Shown here: positions 1 to 5,925 of the stretch, piece after piece
Layout: each line of letters begins with the position of its first letter
Numbering within the stretch: position 1 is the first letter of the stretch
Source: an uncultured Mucispirillum sp.
GTDB taxonomy: Bacteria; Chrysiogenota; Deferribacteres; Deferribacterales; Mucispirillaceae
DNA: 18,897 nt
Reading direction: 5' to 3'
NCBI GenBank assembly: GCA_910586745.1
Contig: CAJUJZ010000033.1
Location: 1-18,897, forward strand
Made by a program: the position numbers and the translations under genes
The notes under the pieces: generated by a model
The model's input: the letters and a program-made list of their open reading frames with translations, nothing else
What the model was told of the DNA's origin: nothing
Databases searched by the model: none

Positions 1-581
1 AAAGTAATTTTTAAATCAAAGTTTGAATGAACTGGCTTTCCGTTTTTTAAGGCTGGTTGAAATTTGGCAGTTTTTAATGATTTTTCTGCTTCCTTATCAA
101 GCCTTTCATATCCGCTTGACTGCACTATTTCATATGCAGTAAGGCTGCCTGCTTCATCAATATTAATATTAAAAATAATACTGCCTTCTTCTTTATTTCT
201 TCTTGAAATTAATGGATACTCTGGTGCAGGTATATAGCTTGCATATCCTATTGAAAATGTGTCTGTCTTCTTGTATCCATCATCCCCTTTTTCAGCTGTT
301 TTAAGTTCAGATTTTTTTTCATTTTTTTTAATATTTTTCCCATACAGGCTTTTTTCTGCTTTTTTCTCAATACTATTATCAGCCTGTTTTTGTGAAACAT
401 TATTTATACCGCTTATATCTTCTGCGTTCATTATCCCTTGTGATGCATGCATTATTTCTACACTTATATATGATTTTGCAGATGATAAACTATTATTGTT
501 ATTGTTTTTCATGTTATAATCAAATAATAAAGCAGAATGTAAAATTAAAGATAAAGCGAAACATAATATTAATGCTTTCAT
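1..581 (-). CDS. tonB: TonB energy-transducing protein, C-terminus cut by window edge
   Basis: Reading frame on the minus strand from ATG at 581 that stays open to base 1, so about 193 codons are visible and the stop lies outside. Residues 3-20 form one hydrophobic N-terminal anchor. Residues 60-105 are a Lys/Glu/Ser-rich linker rather than the usual Pro-rich one. Residues 112-193 match the TonB C-terminal domain: a YPLISRR..EEG segment (122-133), SSGYERLD..A (155-165) and KFQPALKNGKPV (173-184). TonB carries proton-motive-force energy from ExbB/ExbD to outer-membrane receptors. The ATG lies one base past the stop codon of the upstream receptor gene, implying co-transcription and translational coupling, so it is probably dedicated to that receptor. 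No exbB or exbD is in the window. The domain ends close to the edge, so few residues should be missing. Confidence 0.88.
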   Translation of the reverse strand, partial: MKALILCFALSLILHSALLFDYNMKNNNNNSLSSAKSYISVEIMHASQGIMNAEDISGINNVSQKQADNSIEKKAEKSLYGKNIKKNEKKSELKTAEKGDDGYKKTDTFSIGYASYIPAPEYPLISRRNKEEGSIIFNINIDEAGSLTAYEIVQSSGYERLDKEAEKSLKTAKFQPALKNGKPVHSNFDLKIT

Positions 582-582
582 A

Positions 583-2469
583 TTAAATTTTAGCCTTTAA
601 TCCTGCAAATATTTCTATACCTTTTGTTCCATACCCAGATATTTCTTCATACTCTGTATTTGTAAGGTTTGTCCCTTTTAAATATATTTGTATGTTATCA
701 TTTATCTGATAAGATATATTTGCATTTAATAAAAAGTAATCATCGTTTATACTGCTTTTTTCATAGATTGTAGCGACACTTTCACCATTATATATTAATC
801 CTATACTAAATGTCAGCTTGTCTATTGGTATAATATTTATATATGCAGATACTTGATGTTCTGGTCTTCTTGCAAGGGGGTTGCCGTTCACATTAAAAGT
901 TTGCAGCCATGTATATGCAGTGCCAAAATTAATATATTTTACAGGGTTTATATTTATTTCAGTTTCTATACCGCAGGTATGGGTTTTTGTTTCATTATAA
1001 AAGCCTGTTTTTATTTGGTTATTATCATCAATATATGAACCATACATAATCATATTATTATAATAATTATCAAACCATGATAACCCATAAGTTATTATTT
1101 TATTAAAAAGTCCATTTGTAAATCCTATTTCATAAGCAAAACTTTCCTGCATTTTTAGTGTGTTATTACCAAAGGCAGGATCATAAAGCTGATAAAGTGA
1201 TGGAGATAAAGCACCATTGCCTGCAGCTGCTTTTATTTGTAAATCAATTTTTTTAATATTATAGGTAGATGAAACTCTATAAAGTGGTGCAAACTCCATG
1301 TCATCATCCTGCAGCCCCCTGAAAGCAATAATAGTAGTCCAGCTGTCAAAAAGATTTATATTTCCTTGAATATAGCCAGCATAGCTGTTTCTATTTTTAT
1401 TACTTCCTAAAACAGATGACCGTGAATATATCTGGCTGTATTCATAGTTTATGCCTGCTGTTAAAGTAAATTCATCTACAATATAAATATTATTTTGAAA
1501 ATCTGCTGCAAAAGTATGACCATCAAAAATATCATTGTCATTATTTCTTATTTGTGATGATGAACCATATATTCTATCTTGATACACATAGCTGATATTA
1601 AGTGAAGGCTCCCATATATCATTATAAAGATAACTTGTTTTAAAGGCAGCAGAAACCCTTTTTGTTTTCTGCATATAATCTTTATTATCATTATTTGGAC
1701 CACCGCCATTATCTAAATCACTTGTTCTATCTATATAATCCACATAAAAAGATGTTTTTGAGTAATCATCAGGTTTTATTCCAAGGTATGCAGAGAAATG
1801 CCCCATTGCATCAGGGTCATTTTCAGTATTGCCATATTTATAAGCTGCTGCAGATACATTCTCATCATATAAATAAGAGCCGTTTATTCTATAATCTACA
1901 ATATTTTTTGAGCCGTAAATGGAGGCAGAGCCTGTATAATACTGGCTTAAAAGTGAACTTTGTATTTGTGCAGAAGCCTGTACAGGTTTTTCACCTCCTT
2001 TTTTTGTAATAATATTAATTGCACCATTTATAGCAGAAGCTCCAAGTGATGCACTAAGCGGACCTTTAACAATCTCTATTTTTTCAATATTATCAACAGG
2101 TATTGATGATAAATCTATATCATTATTAATCCCTGCTGCATCACTTAAAGGAATACCGTCAAGCAGTATCATAGTTGAGCCGCTGTTTCCACCACGCATA
2201 CTTATAGATGTAAGTTTTCCTGTCGCATTCTGCCTGATAACAATTCCTGGCACATAACGAAGTATTTCATCAAAAGTAGATGGGTTGACTGCCTGAATTT
2301 GCTCCTGTGTAATAGTAGTTATACCTATCCCTGCTTTTGACTGCTCTGTGGGAACTGCAAGACCTGTAACAAATATTTCTTGTTGATTATTATTTTGTTG
2401 AGCATAACCAGCTGTATTAAAAGAAAAAAAGTACAATGGAAAGATAAATATATATAAATATTTTCTCAT
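583..2469 (-). CDS. btuB: TonB-dependent outer-membrane receptor, BtuB-like (vitamin B12)
   Basis: 628-residue receptor predicted to import cobalamin across the outer membrane using TonB energy. A signal peptide spans residues 1-23 (cleavage after GYA), followed by a TonB-box-like EIFVTG at 31-36. The plug domain covers about 45-158, with the typical SIS MRGG, ILLDGIPL and IEIVKGP..SLGASAINGAINIIT signatures. The rest is an aromatic-rich 22-strand-type barrel ending in GLKAKI; the last residue is Ile rather than the common Phe. I chose the ATG at 2469 over the in-frame ATG at 2481 because GGAGG lies five bases before it and because the signal peptide then starts as MRKYLYIF. A cobalamin riboswitch lies directly upstream and tonB follows one base after the stop. 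TonB-dependent receptor is certain; the B12 substrate is inferred from the riboswitch and plug similarity. Another corrinoid is possible. Confidence 0.88.
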   Translation of the reverse strand: MRKYLYIFIFPLYFFSFNTAGYAQQNNNQQEIFVTGLAVPTEQSKAGIGITTITQEQIQAVNPSTFDEILRYVPGIVIRQNATGKLTSISMRGGNSGSTMILLDGIPLSDAAGINNDIDLSSIPVDNIEKIEIVKGPLSASLGASAINGAINIITKKGGEKPVQASAQIQSSLLSQYYTGSASIYGSKNIVDYRINGSYLYDENVSAAAYKYGNTENDPDAMGHFSAYLGIKPDDYSKTSFYVDYIDRTSDLDNGGGPNNDNKDYMQKTKRVSAAFKTSYLYNDIWEPSLNISYVYQDRIYGSSSQIRNNDNDIFDGHTFAADFQNNIYIVDEFTLTAGINYEYSQIYSRSSVLGSNKNRNSYAGYIQGNINLFDSWTTIIAFRGLQDDDMEFAPLYRVSSTYNIKKIDLQIKAAAGNGALSPSLYQLYDPAFGNNTLKMQESFAYEIGFTNGLFNKIITYGLSWFDNYYNNMIMYGSYIDDNNQIKTGFYNETKTHTCGIETEININPVKYINFGTAYTWLQTFNVNGNPLARRPEHQVSAYINIIPIDKLTFSIGLIYNGESVATIYEKSSINDDYFLLNANISYQINDNIQIYLKGTNLTNTEYEEISGYGTKGIEIFAGLKAKI

Positions 2470-2507
2470 ACCTTCCTCCATAACTCAAGTGGATACTTGG
2501 CTGATAT

Positions 2508-2642
2508 GTTTGCAGGTCTCCTGACTTACTTTCATCTTAAAACACGCCTTCCCAAATAAAACTTATCCAGTGGCATAATGTGTTTTAATCCAGATTACAG
2601 TCGCTTGAGCGGTTAGAGCATTTCACTCTATTCCCTTTTCAA
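2508..2642 (-). promoter_or_regulatory. Cobalamin riboswitch upstream of btuB-like receptor
   Basis: Read on the minus strand, the leader shows the conserved cobalamin riboswitch core in order: GGGAATAGAGTGAAATGC near the 5' end, then CGACTGTAATCTGG, then GCCACTGG, then GGGAAGGCG, and finally the B12 box AGTCAGGAGACCTGC (about 2511-2525). It ends about 40 bases before the receptor ATG at 2469. A short CAAGT/ACTTG hairpin lies between it and the ribosome-binding site. Family knowledge: adenosylcobalamin or related corrinoid binding represses downstream uptake genes. Exact boundaries are estimated by eye. Confidence 0.93.
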
Positions 2643-2651
2643 ACATAAAAA

Positions 2652-2680
2652 AATATAAGATATAAATCCAAATAAATCAA
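2652..2680 (-). promoter_or_regulatory. Candidate sigma70-type promoter for btuB-tonB
   Basis: On the minus strand TTGATT (2680-2675) is followed after 17 bases by TATATT (2657-2652). This would start transcription around 2645, just where the riboswitch core begins. The fit to the riboswitch 5' end supports it, though the region is AT-rich and chance matches are common. Confidence 0.5.
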
Positions 2681-2719
2681 GTATTAATTTTACTAATATA
2701 CCACTAGTTAATTTTGTGC

Positions 2720-2747
2720 TTGACAAAAGCCTAGAATTTCATACTAT
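2720..2747 (+). promoter_or_regulatory. Candidate sigma70-type promoter for the RCC1-lipoprotein transcript
   Basis: A perfect TTGACA (2720-2725) is followed after 16 bases by TACTAT (2742-2747). The predicted start, near 2754, falls immediately before the plus-strand riboswitch. It diverges from the minus-strand promoter, with about 40 bases between the two -35 elements. Confidence 0.6.
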
Positions 2748-2756
2748 TGATAGAGT

Positions 2757-2898
2757 AGATATACAAACGGAAGTGTGGTGTAAATCCACCGCTGCCCCCC
2801 GCAACTGTAATATCGGACAAGTTCGTATTTATCCACCTGCAAGTTTAGCTTAATGGGAAGGAACGAATAAGGTTGATGATTAAGCCAGGAGACGATGT
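2757..2898 (+). promoter_or_regulatory. Second cobalamin riboswitch, facing the RCC1-repeat lipoprotein gene
   Basis: On the plus strand the conserved elements appear in order: ACGGAAGTGTGGTGTAAATC with CCACCGC, GCCCCCCGCAACTGTAA (one C more than the usual GCCCCCGCAAC), GGGAAGGAAC, and the B12 box AAGCCAGGAGAC (about 2882-2893). GCTTAAT (2849-2855) can pair with ATTAAGC just before the B12 box. It ends about 34 bases before a strong ribosome-binding site (2921-2929) and about 150 bases before the lipoprotein start at 3049. It is a complete aptamer, distinct in sequence from the minus-strand copy. Confidence 0.92.
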
Positions 2899-2931
2899 AT
2901 ATTTAAAAAAATATTCTTCGGGAGGAAGGCT

Positions 2932-2991
2932 ATGAAATCTTATAACTCTTTTCTTTTTTTATTTAGATTTTATATTAATCATTTTACTTAA
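2932..2991 (+). CDS. 19-codon small ORF directly behind the cobalamin riboswitch
   Basis: ATG at 2932 to TAA at 2989-2991 encodes MKSYNSFLFLFRFYINHFT. It has the best ribosome-binding site in this region, GGGAGGAAGG ending two bases before the ATG. That site can sit in a small CTTC/GAAG hairpin (2916-2928). The Shine-Dalgarno context and the aromatic, hydrophobic start resemble the beginning of the divergent receptor (MRKYLYIFIF). Two readings fit: a leader peptide translated under riboswitch control, or the remaining signal-peptide start of a lost receptor-like gene. No function can be assigned. The lipoprotein gene starts 57 bases after its stop. Confidence 0.45.
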   Translation: MKSYNSFLFLFRFYINHFT

Positions 2992-3048
2992 AAATTAACC
3001 TTATTTTACAATTTTTCTATTTATTTTTAATTTAGTGGGAGCATTTTT

Positions 3049-4719
3049 ATGAAAAAATTTACTAATATTATTATGCCTTTGTTTGCAGTATTACTGTTTT
3101 CCGCTTGTTCGGAAAATGATGACAATGGAAGCAGCATTCTTTCACCGGCTGTTTTTAACGGTGTTGCAGATAATGCAATATTACATGATACCCCAAAAAT
3201 TGGCACAGTGTCATTTAAACCAGCAAGCCATATAACAGGTAATTCTTTTAGCTGGCATATAGAAGATATGACTTTATCAAATGCAAATAACAGGGAAATG
3301 ACAGCAGATTTCCACAGTGCAGGGTCATATATTGTTACATTAACCGTAGACGGAACAGAATATAGTGGCAGTATAATAATACCTGAAGAACAGTCGTATG
3401 AAATAGATATGGGGGGGGGACATACAATCATCTCTGATAAGGGGCAAAAAAGATTATTTATTTATGGTGATAATTCATTAGGTCAGTTATGTATAGAGAA
3501 AACTATACTTTCTTTAAAAGAACCAAGAATTTTAAAATCGTATACGGCTGAAATATCATCAGTTGCAGCAGGAAAAAATCATACACTTTTTACTGATAAC
3601 AGCAATGTTTATGCTTGTGGTGATAATAGTTATGGTCAGCTTGGCACAGGATCTAGTGCAGAAGTTGAAAATGTAACAACTGTTTCTAATATAACAGCAG
3701 ATGTATCATATAGAAGAATTTTTGTTTCAGCAGGCGGTGATATGTCTGTGGCAGGGCTGGAGTTTTTAGATGGTGCGACTCCTAAAATTTCAATTTATAA
3801 CTGGGGTTATAACGATAATGCAGCAGATAAAACACAGTCACAAGCTAATCTTTTAATAAATGCAAATTCAAGAAATGAAGTTCTTTTTGCAACAGGAAAT
3901 AATTTTTCTGTTTTAAGAGCAACAAGTAGTTATAATGTTTTTTCTTTTGGTATAAATGATAAATGGCAGCTTGGCAGAATACAGGGTGCAGGCACAGGCT
4001 ATGATGCAGAACTAGTTAATCCTGATACTCATGTAGACAGCAATAAAACAGATATGGCTTCAGGTTTTGTATTTACTCCTTATGGAGAAGAACAATTAAC
4101 AGGCGATTTTAGTCCTCGCTCATATTATCAAAATAATTATTTTGCAAAACTTGCAGCAGGTGATGATTTTGTAGTATCTATTAAAAAAGAAACGACAGAC
4201 GATTCTGAATGGACTAGTCAGGATAAATATGCTGTATATGTATGGGGTAATAATGAAAATAATCAGCTGGGATTTCAAAATAAAGATGGTAACACATCTG
4301 TCCGCAGAGGAACTGCTTTATTTAATGCAATAGAAAACTCGGCTATGACAGAAGACCCAAATAAAGTTATACCAATAGTAAAAGAAATGGTAGAAGTTGC
4401 AGCAGGCAGAGCAGCCGGATATGCAATATCAAGCGATGGTATACTTTATGGCTGGGGAGATGACAGTAAAGGGCAGCTTACAAATAATAAAGCTCAAAAT
4501 ACTGTAAATAATATGGTATATGAAATAGCAAATCCTGCAAATTTAGAAGCAGGTTATAAAAAAGTCTGGGCAGGTGGCGATAGAGTTATTGTATTAGCGG
4601 GGGATAATAACTTATACACCTGGGGCGATAATACTAATGGCATATTAGGGACAAATAATGAAAATTCAGTAGTTAATGTGCCTGAAAAATTATATTTTAG
4701 TTTAGCTCCTATCCAGTAA
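3049..4719 (+). CDS. Lipoprotein with seven RCC1-type repeats (predicted beta-propeller)
   Basis: 556-residue secreted lipoprotein with signal peptide and lipobox LFSAC; Cys20 would be lipidated. The acidic stretch SENDDNG follows. Residues about 30-112 look like an Ig/PKD-type domain (HSAGSYIVTLTVDG near 89-102). Seven RCC1-like blade motifs follow: YGDNSLGQL (139), CGDNSYGQLG (190), NWGYNDNAAD (251, degenerate), FGINDKWQLG (300), WGNNENNQLG (399), WGDDSKGQL (469) and WGDNTNGILG (525). Several are preceded by an AAG(K/D/R) turn. This predicts a seven-bladed propeller exposed outside the inner membrane. The start has GGGAG nine bases upstream. The gene lies behind a cobalamin riboswitch and diverges from a BtuB-like receptor, so a role in corrinoid capture is a reasonable inference but unproven. 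A G9 run at 3411-3419 lies in the coding sequence; gain or loss of one G would truncate the protein. Confidence 0.9.
   Translation: MKKFTNIIMPLFAVLLFSACSENDDNGSSILSPAVFNGVADNAILHDTPKIGTVSFKPASHITGNSFSWHIEDMTLSNANNREMTADFHSAGSYIVTLTVDGTEYSGSIIIPEEQSYEIDMGGGHTIISDKGQKRLFIYGDNSLGQLCIEKTILSLKEPRILKSYTAEISSVAAGKNHTLFTDNSNVYACGDNSYGQLGTGSSAEVENVTTVSNITADVSYRRIFVSAGGDMSVAGLEFLDGATPKISIYNWGYNDNAADKTQSQANLLINANSRNEVLFATGNNFSVLRATSSYNVFSFGINDKWQLGRIQGAGTGYDAELVNPDTHVDSNKTDMASGFVFTPYGEEQLTGDFSPRSYYQNNYFAKLAAGDDFVVSIKKETTDDSEWTSQDKYAVYVWGNNENNQLGFQNKDGNTSVRRGTALFNAIENSAMTEDPNKVIPIVKEMVEVAAGRAAGYAISSDGILYGWGDDSKGQLTNNKAQNTVNNMVYEIANPANLEAGYKKVWAGGDRVIVLAGDNNLYTWGDNTNGILGTNNENSVVNVPEKLYFSLAPIQ
3411..3419 (+). 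repeat. G9 homopolymer tract inside lipoprotein coding sequence
   Basis: Nine consecutive G cover the last base of the Met121 codon and most of Gly122-Gly124. It is the longest G run in this AT-rich window. Ten G would lead to TGA within about ten codons (ACA TAC AAT CAT CTC TGA). Eight G would run about 20 codons to TAG. Either change removes all seven propeller blades. Such tracts drive slipped-strand phase variation in other host-associated bacteria. Confidence 0.85.
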
Positions 4720-4722
4720 AAA

Positions 4723-4759
4723 TATATCCTGCTGTATATTATTAATACAGCAGGATATA
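4723..4759. terminator. Hairpin terminator between convergent genes
   Basis: A perfect 15-bp inverted repeat, TATATCCTGCTGTAT (4723-4737) and its complement (4745-4759), encloses a 7-base loop. It lies just after the lipoprotein stop on the plus strand. On the minus strand it is followed by ATTTTTA, so the T-run best serves transcripts coming from the asparaginase gene. It may act in both directions. Confidence 0.75.
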
Positions 4760-4853
4760 GACTATTGAAAAAGTCATATATTATTTAAACTAGCAAATAA
4801 TGTTTAAAATTATATATTAAAACTTAAAATGTATTTTTTTTGAAAATACCATA

Positions 4854-5828
4854 TTAATCATTTTCTATATATTCTTTTAATTCCTTTATATTCATATTAT
4901 TTCCAAGTCCAATCATAAGTTTTACAAGTGCTTTTTCAAGAGTAATATTTTTGCAGGATATTGCACCATATTTTTCAGCCATTATGCCAGCAGGGTATTT
5001 ATCAAGATGCACTCCATCATACAGACACTGAGTAGCACAGACTATTGCAACACCTTTTTCTATAGCTTTTTTTATTGTCGGCATAAAATTATTTTCACAT
5101 TCTTCTGTTGGCACACCACCTGCACCGCAGCCTTCTATAATAACAGCACGGTAACCTATATTAACAAGTACATCAATAATTTCTGGTTTTAATGATGGTA
5201 TCATTTTTAAAACAAATACTTTTTCAGATATGTCTTTATAAAAAACTACTTTACTTTCTGGTTTTTTGTTTAATGTATTCCATATAATTTTTCCATTATC
5301 AGAAGTGCCTGCTGTTTCCTGATTAATAGATAAAAAGCCGGTAAAATTTTCACTATACACTTTTTTAGTGCAGTCCCCTTTATGAATAAGCCCATTAAAA
5401 GCAAGAAAAACACCGCAGTTATCACTGCAGGCTGCTAAAAAAGCATCATATACATTTCTGCAGGCATCTGTGCCTTCTGCTTTAATTGGAAGCTGTGAAC
5501 CTGTAAAAACTATTGGTTTTGCAAGATTTTTTATAGCACATGCCAGCATAGAAGAAGAATAAGCCATAGTATCTGTGCCGTGAGTTATAACAAAGCCGTC
5601 ATAATCATTATAGTTTTTTTCAATAGTATCAAGCATTATTATCCAGTGATGAGGGGATAAGTTAGAGCTGTCTATATTCATAATTTCTATTGTATCAATA
5701 GTGCATATATCTTTTAATTCTGGCATTAGGTTTATTATATCACAGCTTGACATTTTTGGCACAAGCCCATTATCAGATTGAATACAGGCAATTGTGCCGC
5801 CTGTTGTAATCATTAATATTTTTTTCAT
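4854..5828 (-). CDS. ansA: Type I L-asparaginase
   Basis: 324-residue enzyme hydrolysing L-asparagine to aspartate and ammonia. There is no signal peptide, so it is likely cytoplasmic, as for AnsA-type enzymes. The first active-site motif ITTGGTIA spans residues 7-14 with the nucleophile Thr12. The second, HGTDTMAYSSS, starts at His83 and provides Thr85 and Asp86. A TKK at 154-156 may supply the catalytic lysine. The FTGSQLP motif (108-114) and the C-terminal IEGCGAGGVP and ATQCLYDGV segments are also typical. GGAG lies about nine bases before the ATG. It follows the malic enzyme gene on the same strand after 97 bases containing a hairpin, so it may be partly co-transcribed. Together they could feed asparagine carbon through aspartate, fumarate and malate to pyruvate. 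Confidence 0.93.
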   Translation of the reverse strand: MKKILMITTGGTIACIQSDNGLVPKMSSCDIINLMPELKDICTIDTIEIMNIDSSNLSPHHWIIMLDTIEKNYNDYDGFVITHGTDTMAYSSSMLACAIKNLAKPIVFTGSQLPIKAEGTDACRNVYDAFLAACSDNCGVFLAFNGLIHKGDCTKKVYSENFTGFLSINQETAGTSDNGKIIWNTLNKKPESKVVFYKDISEKVFVLKMIPSLKPEIIDVLVNIGYRAVIIEGCGAGGVPTEECENNFMPTIKKAIEKGVAIVCATQCLYDGVHLDKYPAGIMAEKYGAISCKNITLEKALVKLMIGLGNNMNIKELKEYIEND

Positions 5829-5853
5829 CTTTAATCTCCAGCTAATGTAATAA

Positions 5854-5894
5854 TATTACAGCCCTTAATACCATAAGTAAAAAGGGCTGTAATA
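5854..5894 (-). terminator. Intercistronic hairpin after the malic enzyme gene
   Basis: A 13-bp perfect inverted repeat, TATTACAGCCCTT (5854-5866) and its complement (5882-5894), with a 15-base loop. On the minus strand it follows the malic enzyme stop and precedes the asparaginase ribosome-binding site. The bases after it on that strand (TTATTACATT) are only moderately T-rich, so it may be a leaky terminator or an mRNA-stabilising hairpin. Confidence 0.55.
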
Positions 5895-5925
5895 TAAATT
5901 TTTAATGTATAAAATATGCTTTATT

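Noticed and set aside
259..586. Plus-strand ORFs opposite tonB
   Set aside because: The minus-strand frame encodes a clear TonB C-terminal domain, so these are shadows.
1662..2009. 115-codon plus-strand ORF inside the receptor gene
   Set aside because: Antisense shadow of the TonB-dependent receptor; the translation is low-complexity and His/Tyr-rich.
3027..3431. 134-codon minus-strand ORF opposite the lipoprotein start
   Set aside because: The plus strand has a lipobox signal peptide, ribosome-binding site and conserved repeats; the minus frame has none.
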